A stretch of 10,385 nucleotides of DNA from Chloroflexales bacterium (GTDB taxonomy: Bacteria; Chloroflexota; Chloroflexia; Chloroflexales; Chloroflexaceae), in NCBI GenBank assembly GCA_013336035.1, contig JAAXUL010000160.1, forward strand, positions 1,345-11,729. The letters run 5' to 3'. Below the pieces are notes generated by a model that was not told where the DNA came from, did no database searches, and worked only from the letters and a program-made list of their open reading frames with translations. A program made the position numbers and the translations under genes. Of the stretch, positions 1 to 6,662 are shown piece by piece (positions within the stretch are counted from its first letter, which is position 1; each line of letters starts with the position of its first letter).

Positions 1-888
1 GTCTGCGACCGTTTTGGTGGCCGGGTCGAGTTGCCCGCCGTCGCCGAGCGAGATTACCTGGTAGGTAATATTCTGGTCCATTTTGATTATCCTGACGCCG
101 AGGATGAGGAGCGGCAGCTAATCGGCAGCTCAGCCGTCCATCTCTTCGAGCGGCAGCTCAGCCGGCAGCCCGAGCATCTGCTGAACGACCGGGCGGTGGG
201 GGTGCAGCGCGTGGGGCAGCATTTTATCGTCGAGACCCAGAGCTCGGGCCCGGTCATGACCAGCGCGGTGCTTGTCGCCACCGGCGCCGCGCCGCGCCGC
301 TTCGACGGGGTCGTGGGCGGACACCTGGTCGGCTGTCTGGGCTACAGCAACACCCACCATGTCAACGCCCTGGCCAGCAAGGTAGTGGCGGTGATCGGCG
401 ATAGCGAGCAGGCGGTCTATAGCGCCGCCGAGTTCTCGCGCCAGGCCCGGCAGGTCTTCCTGGTGTTGCCCACGGCCGGGCCCGCCGAGCGGATCGATGT
501 GACCCTGCTGCACCGCCAGCTCAACGTCGAGGTGCTGCCGGGCTTCAGGCTGATCGAGGTTCGCGGCGCCACAGCTGCCCGCCAGCTGCTCCTCGAGCGC
601 GACGGCGAGCGGCTGACGGTCGATGTCGACGGCGCCTTCGCCGATCTGGGCTTCGAGCCGGCCTCGGCCCTGGTGGGACATCTGGTCAAGACGGGGCCCG
701 ACGGCTTCATCCAGATCGACCGCGGCTTCGCTACGTCTGTGCCCGGCCTCTTCGCTGCCGGCGATGTCACGCGCCCTGAGGGCGAGCAGGTGCTCGCCGC
801 CATCGGCGACGGCGCCCGCGCCGCCCGCAGCGCCCACTTCTATCTGCTTACCCGACCGATGGCTCGCGCCGTAGGCCAGGGGAGATAG
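1..888 (+). CDS. Thioredoxin-reductase-like FAD/NAD(P) oxidoreductase lacking CxxC, 5' end cut by the window
   Basis: The reading frame is open from base 1 to the TAG at 886-888 (295 residues seen). The true start lies upstream, so the in-frame TTG at 31 should not be taken as the start. Numbering from base 1, the layout fits the thioredoxin reductase / ferredoxin-NADP reductase-like flavoprotein family: VATGA at 92-96 closes the first part of the FAD domain, VAVIGDSEQA at 129-138 begins the NAD(P)-binding insert, and GLFAAGDVT at 249-257 is the C-terminal FAD-contacting motif. The N-terminal GxGxxG should lie off the window. Two departures are visible. The place where thioredoxin reductases carry CATC reads GCLGYS (111-116) with a single Cys112. 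The nucleotide motif is GDSEQA rather than the usual GGGDSA. Known members without CxxC act as ferredoxin/flavodoxin-NADP reductases or other NAD(P)H oxidoreductases; the substrate cannot be assigned here. Identification as the superfamily is firm, but true thioredoxin reductase activity is unlikely. Confidence 0.8.
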   Translation, partial: VCDRFGGRVELPAVAERDYLVGNILVHFDYPDAEDEERQLIGSSAVHLFERQLSRQPEHLLNDRAVGVQRVGQHFIVETQSSGPVMTSAVLVATGAAPRRFDGVVGGHLVGCLGYSNTHHVNALASKVVAVIGDSEQAVYSAAEFSRQARQVFLVLPTAGPAERIDVTLLHRQLNVEVLPGFRLIEVRGATAARQLLLERDGERLTVDVDGAFADLGFEPASALVGHLVKTGPDGFIQIDRGFATSVPGLFAAGDVTRPEGEQVLAAIGDGARAARSAHFYLLTRPMARAVGQGR

Positions 889-889
889 C

Positions 890-926
890 GCGGGTCGGCG
901 GGCCGCCAACGCCCCGGCCGGCCCGC
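890..926. terminator. GC-rich hairpin just after the flavoprotein gene, possible terminator without U-tract
   Basis: The arm gcgggtcggc (890-899) pairs with gccggcccgc (917-926), 10 pairs including one G-U, starting two bases after the stop codon. No run of T follows, so this may be a weak or factor-assisted terminator or an mRNA 3'-end protector. The stem is clear in the sequence; the function is inferred. Confidence 0.4.
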
Positions 927-962
927 ATCGTGATGGAATATGCAGTACCTTAGTGAGGTGAG

Positions 963-1004
963 ACCGGCAGCAGGCAGGCGCAATGGCGCGCCCCTGCTGC
1001 CGGT
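963..1004 (+). promoter_or_regulatory. Strong leader hairpin upstream of cimA
   Basis: The arm accggcagcagg (963-974) is perfectly complementary to cctgctgccggt (993-1004). Inside it ggcgc (977-981) pairs with gcgcc (988-992), leaving a loop of six bases and a two-base bulge, so the whole is a nearly continuous 17-pair stem. It ends 66 bases before the cimA GTG and is followed only by a weak T-rich stretch (gatttgt). It could be a second terminator for the upstream flavoprotein gene, an attenuator in a cimA leader, or a DNA operator. No T-box consensus and no leader peptide rich in Ile, Leu or Val is seen. The rest of the 889-1070 gap shows no convincing promoter. Confidence 0.5.
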
Positions 1005-1057
1005 GATTTGTGCGGCGCTCTGACCCACCGACGAACGACGGACATCAGAGTATGCTT

Positions 1058-1063
1058 AAGGAG
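1058..1063 (+). promoter_or_regulatory. Ribosome binding site of cimA
   Basis: AAGGAG lies seven bases before the GTG at 1071. It decides the start: the frame is open further upstream to a TTG at 1008, but protein homology (QIFLYDTTLRDGTQ) begins right after the GTG. Confidence 0.85.
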
Positions 1064-1070
1064 CACCACC

Positions 1071-2693
1071 GTGCAGATCTTCCTCTACGACACCACCCTT
1101 CGCGACGGCACCCAGCGCGAGGGCCTCTCGCTCTCGGTTGAGGATAAGCTAAAGATCGCTCGCGCCCTTGATGACCTGGGCGTCCACTATATCGAGGGTG
1201 GCTGGCCCGGCTCGAACCCCAAGGACGCCGAGTTCTTCAAGCGCGTCAAGACGCTGGGCCTGCGCCACGCCCGCGTCGCCGCCTTCGGCGCTACCCGCCA
1301 CGCCGGCGGCTGCTGCGACAGCGACGCTAATGTCCGCGCCCTTGTCGAGGCCGAGACCCCGGTCGTCACCCTCGTCGGCAAGAGCTCGGTCCTCCACGTC
1401 GAAAAGGTGATCGAGACCACTCTCGATGAGAACCTGGCCATGATCGCCGATACTGTGGCCTACTTCAAGGCTATAGGCAAAGAGGTGGTCTACGACGCCG
1501 AGCACTTCTTCGACGGCTTCAAGCTGAGTGGCGCATACGCCCTGGCGACCATCACGGCCGCCGCGCGCGCCGGCGCCGACTCGCTCGCCCTCTGCGACAC
1601 GAACGGCGGCACGCTGCCGCAAGAGGTCGCGGCGATCACGCGCGCGGTGCGCGAGCACCTGGCGGCCCAGGGCCTCGCGCCGCAGATCGGCATCCACACC
1701 CACAATGATGGCGCCCTGGCCGTGGCCAACGCCATGGCCGCCGTCGCCGAGGGCGCCGTGCAGGTCCAGGGCACGATCAACGGCTATGGCGAGCGCTGCG
1801 GCAATATGGATCTCATCCCTCTGATCGCGAACCTCCAGCTGAAGCTCGGCTACAGCTGCGTCACCCCCGCGCAGCTGTGTCGCCTCAGCGAGGCCTCAAA
1901 CTTCGTCGCCGCCGTCGCCAACCTCAACCCCGACCACCACGCGGCCTATGTCGGCCGCAGCGCCTTCGCCCACAAGGGCGGCATCCACGTCGCCGCGATC
2001 GAGAAGCTCGCGGCGAGCTACCAGCATATCGACCCGGCCCTGGTCGGCAACCAGAAGCGCGTCGTAGTCAGCGAGCTCTCGGGCCGCGGCAATGTCCGCA
2101 TGCGCGCCGACGAGCTGGGCCTGCGCCTCAATGGCGCCGAGAAGGAGGTCGTGCAGCGCATCAAAGACCTCGAGCATCGCGGCTTTCAGTTCGAGGCCGC
2201 CGAGGGCAGCTTCGAGATGCTGGTGCGCCGCGGCGCCGCCGACTACACTCCGCCCTTTGAGCTGCTCGACTTCACTGTGATCGTCGAGAAGCGCGGCGAC
2301 CGCGAGATCGCCTCGCAGGCCACTGTCAAGGTGCGTATCGGCGCCGAGATCGTGCACACCGCCTCCGAGGGCGATGGCCCCGTCAATGCCCTCGACGGCG
2401 CCATCCGTAAGGCCCTGCTGCCCCACTACCCCGAGCTGGCCGAGGTGCGCCTGGTCGACTATAAGGTGCGCATTATTGACGAGCACCGCGGCACCGCGGC
2501 TACGCCTCGCGTGCTGATCGAGAGCGCCCGCGGCGATGAGCGCTGGTCTACCATCGGCGCGTCGCGCAATATTATCGAGGCCAGCTACCAGGCGCTCTGG
2601 GATAGCCTTGAGCTACCGCTGCTGCGATCACGTGATGCGGCTACGGCCGCGGCAGCGGCACAGGGGGATCGCTCTGATGCGCCGGCGCGCTGA
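1071..2693 (+). CDS. cimA: (R)-citramalate synthase
   Basis: Condenses acetyl-CoA with pyruvate to (R)-citramalate, the first step of the threonine-independent route to 2-oxobutyrate and isoleucine; a cytosolic enzyme of the DRE-TIM (HMGL-like) metallolyase family. The 540-residue product starts at GTG 1071 behind a good Shine-Dalgarno site. Seen motifs are TTLRDGTQ (8-15, with the R11-D12 catalytic/metal pair), GIHTHND (207-213, metal ligands H209 and H211), the NGYGERCG loop (237-244) and FAHKGGIH (299-306). Residues from about 398 to 517 form the C-terminal LeuA-type regulatory/dimer domain, where the end product usually binds. The IEGGWPGSNPKD segment (41-52) and the overall length match the CimA branch better than classical 2-isopropylmalate synthase, but a homocitrate or isopropylmalate synthase activity cannot be fully excluded. 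The Ala-rich tail (521-540) overlaps the convergent kinase gene. leuC and leuD, which supply the next step, lie beyond that kinase on the same strand. Confidence 0.9.
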   Translation: MQIFLYDTTLRDGTQREGLSLSVEDKLKIARALDDLGVHYIEGGWPGSNPKDAEFFKRVKTLGLRHARVAAFGATRHAGGCCDSDANVRALVEAETPVVTLVGKSSVLHVEKVIETTLDENLAMIADTVAYFKAIGKEVVYDAEHFFDGFKLSGAYALATITAAARAGADSLALCDTNGGTLPQEVAAITRAVREHLAAQGLAPQIGIHTHNDGALAVANAMAAVAEGAVQVQGTINGYGERCGNMDLIPLIANLQLKLGYSCVTPAQLCRLSEASNFVAAVANLNPDHHAAYVGRSAFAHKGGIHVAAIEKLAASYQHIDPALVGNQKRVVVSELSGRGNVRMRADELGLRLNGAEKEVVQRIKDLEHRGFQFEAAEGSFEMLVRRGAADYTPPFELLDFTVIVEKRGDREIASQATVKVRIGAEIVHTASEGDGPVNALDGAIRKALLPHYPELAEVRLVDYKVRIIDEHRGTAATPRVLIESARGDERWSTIGASRNIIEASYQALWDSLELPLLRSRDAATAAAAAQGDRSDAPAR

Positions 2694-4425
2694 GTGGCGG
2701 CGTGGCCTCGGCGAGGGGCAGGCACACCCGGAAGGTGCTGCCCTGCCCCTCGGTGCTGCTCACCCTGATGGTGCCGCCGTGGCGCTCGATGATCGCTTTT
2801 ACCACATACAGGCCGATGCCCATGCCGGCGATATGCATATCGATGGCATTGGACGCCCGATAGAACTGCTCGAACAGCAGCGGCAGCGCCGCAGCTGGGA
2901 TGCCGATGCCCTGGTCGCAGACCTCGAGCACCGCCCATGGTTCGGCATACTCAAGCCGGACTTCGATCAGGCCGCCGGAGGGGCTGTACTTTATCCCGTT
3001 GCCGATCAGGTTCAGCAGTACCTGCTCGATCCTGAGCGGGTCGCCTATGATCGGCAGCGCCTCCGGCACTCTGTACACCGCCAGGGTGTGGCGGGTCAGG
3101 GTGGGCCGGATCTCCGTGGCCACGTGTGCCACCAGATCGCCAAGGTCGAGGTACTGTGGTTCGAGCAGCAGCCGCCCCTCCTGCAGGCGGGTGTGGTCAA
3201 GCAGCTCGTCGACCAGCTTGCGCAGGCGCCGGCTGCCCTCGACGATAGCGTCCACGTTGCGCTGCTCGGCGGGGGTGAGCCGGTCGCTACCCGCTATGCG
3301 GCGCTTCAGCAGCTGGGCGTTCCCCGACAGCGCGGTCAGGGGCGTCTTCAGCTCGTGCGAGGCCACCGAGAGGAATGTGTCGCGGGCCTTGACCGCCTGC
3401 TCGGCCTGCAGGCGGGCGCTGGTCTGGGCCTGCACCAGCAGGTAGATGATAACGCTGCCAATCACGCCCAGGATCATAATTGTCGGCGCCACATATGTGT
3501 CGCTCGCTGCGTCGAAGATAGGCTGCGAGTGATAGGTGATCGTCCAGGGCCTGCCGGCCACCATAATTGTCTCGCTGGCACTGTGCGCGGGCGTGTACAG
3601 CGCCCCCCCCAGATCGAACGACTGGTGCAGCAGCGCCTGCGGCGTGGGCAGGGGGCCATCGTAGATGGCGAAGGATACCCGCGACACGTCCTCCTCTCTG
3701 AAGATGCCGCGGAAGAGGTCGTCGGCTCGAAAGGGGCTGTAGGCGAAGCCGATCAGCTGGGCGCGCCGCTCGGCCACGTCTGGTGGAATCATACCGCCCC
3801 GGTAGATAGGCATATAGATCAGGAAGCCGGCCTGCTTCTGCGCGTCGATCTCCTGCACCAGGGTCACTTTCCCCGAGAGGGCGGGCTGGCCTGTGTCGCA
3901 GGCCCGCTCCATCGCCTCGCGCCGGGTTGGCTCGGTGAACATGTCATAGCCTACGGCTGCCTTATTGCGCGTGTCGAGGGGCTCGAGGAAGAGGATCGTG
4001 TGATACTCGTCTCGTGGGCCCTCTGGCCAGATGCGAAACTCTTCCATGCCCATGGCCCGCGTCCGCTCGAGCAAGGCCGCCCGCTCGGCCGGCGCCACCC
4101 GCATCGAGAAGCCCAGCCCCTGTACGCCAGGGTAGTTCTCGCGGATGTTCAGGCGCTCGACATAACGGTGAAAGGATTCCCGGTCAACCTGGGCGCCCGT
4201 GGCGAACAGGCCGGCCAGCCCGCCCAGCAGCGAGATCTGGGCGGTGATCCGCCCCTCGATCGCGGCCCGCGTCTGCTCTACGCTGGTGGCGAAGCGCAGC
4301 GCGGCCCGCCCGCGGCTGATCTCAGCCAGGGTGTAGGCCGCCCCGATCGTGCTCGCCAGCCCGAACAGCAGCAGGGCGAGCGGCAACCAGCGCAGGTGCG
4401 GCGAGGCCTCGCCCGATGATCTCAT
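2641..4425 (-). CDS. Membrane-bound CHASE-domain sensor histidine kinase
   Basis: A 594-residue hybrid-free sensor kinase. Transmembrane helix 1 is at about 13-33, followed by an extracytoplasmic CHASE sensor domain (about 75-245, including NYPGVQGLGF at 97-106), helix 2 at about 314-333, and a short coiled linker. The HisKA domain holds the H-box SHELKTPLTAL (phospho-acceptor H357). The HATPase domain has the N-box LLNLIGNGIKYS (N472, N476), G1 DQGIGIP (504-510) and G2 GMGIGLY (534-540). All catalytic motifs look intact, so it should autophosphorylate and pass phosphate to a response regulator. None is encoded in this window, making it an orphan here. CHASE domains bind small ligands such as adenine derivatives or peptides in known cases; the ligand here is unknown. 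The ATG at 4425 has only a weak, close GGGGGA upstream, but it sits correctly before helix 1. The Pro-rich C-terminus overlaps the end of cimA by 53 bases in antisense. Confidence 0.9.
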   Translation of the reverse strand: MRSSGEASPHLRWLPLALLLFGLASTIGAAYTLAEISRGRAALRFATSVEQTRAAIEGRITAQISLLGGLAGLFATGAQVDRESFHRYVERLNIRENYPGVQGLGFSMRVAPAERAALLERTRAMGMEEFRIWPEGPRDEYHTILFLEPLDTRNKAAVGYDMFTEPTRREAMERACDTGQPALSGKVTLVQEIDAQKQAGFLIYMPIYRGGMIPPDVAERRAQLIGFAYSPFRADDLFRGIFREEDVSRVSFAIYDGPLPTPQALLHQSFDLGGALYTPAHSASETIMVAGRPWTITYHSQPIFDAASDTYVAPTIMILGVIGSVIIYLLVQAQTSARLQAEQAVKARDTFLSVASHELKTPLTALSGNAQLLKRRIAGSDRLTPAEQRNVDAIVEGSRRLRKLVDELLDHTRLQEGRLLLEPQYLDLGDLVAHVATEIRPTLTRHTLAVYRVPEALPIIGDPLRIEQVLLNLIGNGIKYSPSGGLIEVRLEYAEPWAVLEVCDQGIGIPAAALPLLFEQFYRASNAIDMHIAGMGIGLYVVKAIIERHGGTIRVSSTEGQGSTFRVCLPLAEATPPLSAPAHQSDPPVPLPRP

Positions 4426-4433
4426 TGTTCCCC

Positions 4434-4466
4434 CACGATAATGTGATCGACAAGATCGTGTACGAT
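4434..4466. promoter_or_regulatory. Inverted half-sites in the kinase/leuC divergent gap, possible operator
   Basis: CACGAT (4434-4439) and ATCGTG (4455-4460) are inverted copies, and a further inverted pair ATCGT-gt-ACGAT occupies 4455-4466. The sites surround the candidate leuC -35 box and fill the spacer before its -10 box, where a bound repressor would block transcription. Repeats are seen directly; the operator role is inferred and no regulator is assigned. Confidence 0.35.
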
Positions 4467-4474
4467 AGTATAAC
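4447..4474 (+). promoter_or_regulatory. Candidate sigma-70-type promoter of leuCD
   Basis: TCGACA (4447-4452) and TATAAC (4469-4474) are separated by 16 bases, close to TTGACA/TATAAT. Transcription would begin near 4481, giving a leader of about 60 bases before the leuC ATG. The same AT-rich patch read on the minus strand gives TATACT (4472 to 4467), a possible -10 for the kinase gene, but no good minus-strand -35 is seen. Confidence 0.45.
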
Positions 4475-4540
4475 CCTGTTCAATGCCTCCGGCGAGGCCC
4501 AATGCCGCCGTTGGCTGGCCAAGACGCTTAAGGAGCTGAG

Positions 4541-5962
4541 ATGACACGGCCACGTACCCTCTTCGACAATGTGTGGGAGTCGCACATCGTGCGCCCCGAG
4601 ACGCCGGACACTCCGGCCGTCCTCTACATCGATCTGCACCTCACCCACGAGGTGACCTCGCCCCAGGCCTTCACCGAGCTGCGCCAGCGCGGCCTCAGGG
4701 TGCGCCGCCCCGACCGCACCCTGGCCACGATGGACCACAGCACCCCCACCACGCCTCGCAACGAGCTCGGCATCATCCCTGTGATCGACCCCCAGGCCAT
4801 CGCTCAGCTCGACCAGCTGCGCAAGAACTGTGCCGAGTTCGGCATCCCTCTCTTTGAGCTGGGCACCCTCAACCAGGGCATCGTCCATGTCATCGGCCCC
4901 GAGCAGGGCCTCACCCAGCCTGGCATGACCATCGTCTGCGGCGATAGCCACACCTCGACCCACGGCGCCTTCGGGGCCCTCGCCTTTGGCATCGGCACCT
5001 CCGAGGTCGGCCACGTCCTCGCCACCCAGTGTCTGCTTCAGTACCGCCCAAAGACTTGCGCTGTGCGCATCGAGGGCCGCCTCCAGCCCGGCGTGAGCGC
5101 GAAGGACATCATCCTCGCCATCATCGCCAAATATGGCGTGGGCGGCGGCACCGGCCATGTCTTCGAGTTCATGGGCGAGGCGATCCGCGCGCTCTCGATG
5201 GAGGAGCGCATGACCATCTGTAACATGTCGATCGAGGGCGGCGCCCGCGCGGGCATGATCGCCCCCGACGACACTACCTTCGAGTATGTCGCCGGCCGCC
5301 CCTTTGCCCCCAAGGGCGCCGACTTCGAGGCCGCCGTGGCCCGCTGGCGCGCGCTGCCCAGCGCCGCTGACGCCACCTTCGACAAGGAGATGACCCTCGG
5401 CGCCTCGGAGCTAGTGCCAATGATCACCTACGGCACCAACCCGGGCATGGGCATCCCTATCGACGCCCTCATCCCAACCCCCGAGCAGATGCCCGATGCC
5501 AGCAGCCGCCAGGCCCTCGATAAAGCCATGGCCTATATGGGCCTCACGCCCGGCAAGCCTTTGCTGGGGCACCCCATTGATGTCGTGTTTCTTGGCTCAT
5601 GCACCAACGGCCGTATCTCTGATTTGCGCGCGGCAGCGTCTATCCTGAAGGGTCGCAAGGTCGCTGATGGCGTGCGCGTGATGGTGGTCCCCGGCAGCCA
5701 GCAGGTCAAGCAGGCCGCCGAGGCTGAGGGCCTGCACGAGATCTTCAAGGCCGCCGGCGCTGAGTGGCGCGAGGCGGGCTGCTCGGCGTGTCTGGCCATG
5801 AATGATGACAAGGTGCCCGCGGGCAAGTACGCGCTCAGCACATCCAACCGCAATTTCGAGGGCCGCCAGGGCCCCGGCGCCCGCACTATGCTGGCCAGCC
5901 CGCTCACCGCCGCCGCCACCGCCGTGATGGGCGTCGTCACCGACCCCCGGACAATGCTGTAA
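4541..5962 (+). CDS. leuC: 3-isopropylmalate / citramalate dehydratase large subunit
   Basis: Large subunit of the [4Fe-4S] isomerase that converts 2-isopropylmalate to 3-isopropylmalate in leucine synthesis; in organisms with CimA the same family also converts (R)-citramalate to 3-methylmalate. The product has 473 residues, the usual LeuC length. The ATG follows AAGGAG (4530-4535) with five bases between. Aconitase-family marks are TMDHSTPT (63-70), CGDSHTSTHGAFG (133-145), GIGTSEVGHVLATQ (150-163) and the cluster cysteines C354 (GSCTNGR) with C414 and C417 (GCSACLAMN). The C-terminal segment NRNFEGRQGPGARTMLASP (437-455) is typical. It works as a heterodimer with LeuD, encoded 34 bases downstream and surely co-transcribed. 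The length, with no fused small-subunit domain, matches bacterial two-gene enzymes. Expression probably comes from the promoter at 4447-4474. Confidence 0.96.
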   Translation: MTRPRTLFDNVWESHIVRPETPDTPAVLYIDLHLTHEVTSPQAFTELRQRGLRVRRPDRTLATMDHSTPTTPRNELGIIPVIDPQAIAQLDQLRKNCAEFGIPLFELGTLNQGIVHVIGPEQGLTQPGMTIVCGDSHTSTHGAFGALAFGIGTSEVGHVLATQCLLQYRPKTCAVRIEGRLQPGVSAKDIILAIIAKYGVGGGTGHVFEFMGEAIRALSMEERMTICNMSIEGGARAGMIAPDDTTFEYVAGRPFAPKGADFEAAVARWRALPSAADATFDKEMTLGASELVPMITYGTNPGMGIPIDALIPTPEQMPDASSRQALDKAMAYMGLTPGKPLLGHPIDVVFLGSCTNGRISDLRAAASILKGRKVADGVRVMVVPGSQQVKQAAEAEGLHEIFKAAGAEWREAGCSACLAMNDDKVPAGKYALSTSNRNFEGRQGPGARTMLASPLTAAATAVMGVVTDPRTML

Positions 5963-5966
5963 AGAA

Positions 5967-5979
5967 GCCTCCGCGAGGC
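5967..5979 (+). other. Small hairpin in the leuC-leuD gap
   Basis: gcctc (5967-5971) pairs with gaggc (5975-5979) around a three-base loop, inside the 34-base gap and just before the leuD Shine-Dalgarno site (TAGGAG, 5985-5990). It may stabilise the upstream mRNA or tune leuD translation, but a stem this short can occur by chance. Confidence 0.25.
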
Positions 5980-5996
5980 CCCGCTAGGAGACTCTG

Positions 5997-6611
5997 ATGG
6001 ATCCGATCACGACCTTCAGCGGCAAGGCTGTTGCCGTGCCCGCAGAGAATATCGACACCGACCAGATCATTCCAGCTAAATGGTTGAAAGTCACGGATAA
6101 GAGCGGTCTTGCCGATGGCCTCTTCGAGTCATGGCGCTACCTGCCTGACGGCACGCCCGACCCCGCGTTCCCCCTGAACAAGCCCGAGGCCGCCGGCGCC
6201 ACCGTGCTCGTCGCCGGGCGCAACTTTGGCTGCGGCAGCTCACGCGAGCACGCCCCCTGGGCCCTCCAGGGCTATGGTTTCACGGCCGTCATCTCGCCCT
6301 ATTTCGCCGATATCTTCCGCGGCAACAGCCTGAAGATCGGCCTGGTGCCGATCACTGTCGACGAGGAGACCTATCACGAGCTGCTCAGCCATATCGAGGA
6401 GGACCCCGCGACAACGGTCATGGTAGACCTCCCGAACCAGCGCGTGATCCTCCCCGGCGGGCGCGCCGTCACCTTCCCCATCGACGGCTTCGCCAAGCAC
6501 TGCCTGGTCAACGGCGTCGACCAGCTCGGCTTCCTCCAGCAGCAGGCCGATGCGGCGGACGCCTACGAGGCCGCTAACCCCGCGCCTGTGAACACCCACG
6601 CTCTGCGGTAG
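5997..6611 (+). CDS. leuD: 3-isopropylmalate / citramalate dehydratase small subunit
   Basis: Swivelling small subunit that completes the LeuC active site and contributes substrate recognition. The product has 204 residues, matching the long bacterial form (about 200) rather than the short archaeal form (about 165). Seen motifs are NIDTDQIIPA (18-27), the substrate-binding loop GRNFGCGSSREHAPWAL (74-90), ADIFRGNSLKIGL (104-116) and the C-terminal KHCLVNGVDQLG (167-178). The ATG follows TAGGAG with six bases between. Position directly after leuC and before a strong terminator makes leuCD a two-gene operon. Whether the loop accepts both isopropylmalate and citramalate cannot be told from sequence alone, but the nearby cimA suggests dual use for leucine and isoleucine. 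Confidence 0.96.
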   Translation: MDPITTFSGKAVAVPAENIDTDQIIPAKWLKVTDKSGLADGLFESWRYLPDGTPDPAFPLNKPEAAGATVLVAGRNFGCGSSREHAPWALQGYGFTAVISPYFADIFRGNSLKIGLVPITVDEETYHELLSHIEEDPATTVMVDLPNQRVILPGGRAVTFPIDGFAKHCLVNGVDQLGFLQQQADAADAYEAANPAPVNTHALR

Positions 6612-6619
6612 CCTACAGA

Positions 6620-6660
6620 AAAGACAGGGGCGGGCCTGGCCCGCTCCTGTCTTTATCTTT
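6620..6660. terminator. Strong bidirectional intrinsic terminator after leuD
   Basis: A 15-pair stem (6620-6634 with 6640-6654, one G-U) closes a five-base loop and runs into TTTATCTTT on the plus strand. On the minus strand the opposite arm ends in CTTTTCTG, so it can also end transcription of the convergent small membrane protein gene, whose stop codon is at 6663-6665. Clearly seen in the sequence. Confidence 0.92.
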
Positions 6661-6662
6661 GT

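Noticed and set aside
31..33. TTG at 31 as the start of the flavoprotein
   Set aside because: The frame is open to base 1 and homology requires an upstream FAD-binding GxGxxG, so the gene begins before the window.
130..909. Minus-strand open frame of 259 codons opposite the flavoprotein
   Set aside because: The plus strand has clear flavoprotein motifs; the antisense product shows no domain and reflects GC-rich codon bias.
933..953. Mini-ORF MEYAVP before the cimA hairpin as an attenuation leader peptide
   Set aside because: It has only six codons, no run of Ile, Leu, Val or Thr codons, and no good ribosome binding site; no classic attenuator layout.
1051..1056. TATGCT as a -10 box for cimA
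   Set aside because: Transcription would start at or inside the Shine-Dalgarno site at 1058-1063, and no -35 lies at a suitable distance.
2536..4419. Long plus-strand open frame (627 codons) across the kinase gene
   Set aside because: It lies antisense to a kinase with every conserved motif intact. Its own translation is Gln/Arg/His-rich without recognisable domains, the usual shadow in GC-rich DNA.
4322..5158. Minus-strand open frame of 278 codons over the leuC start and kinase gap
   Set aside because: It would cover leuC and its promoter region in antisense and has low-complexity composition with no motif.
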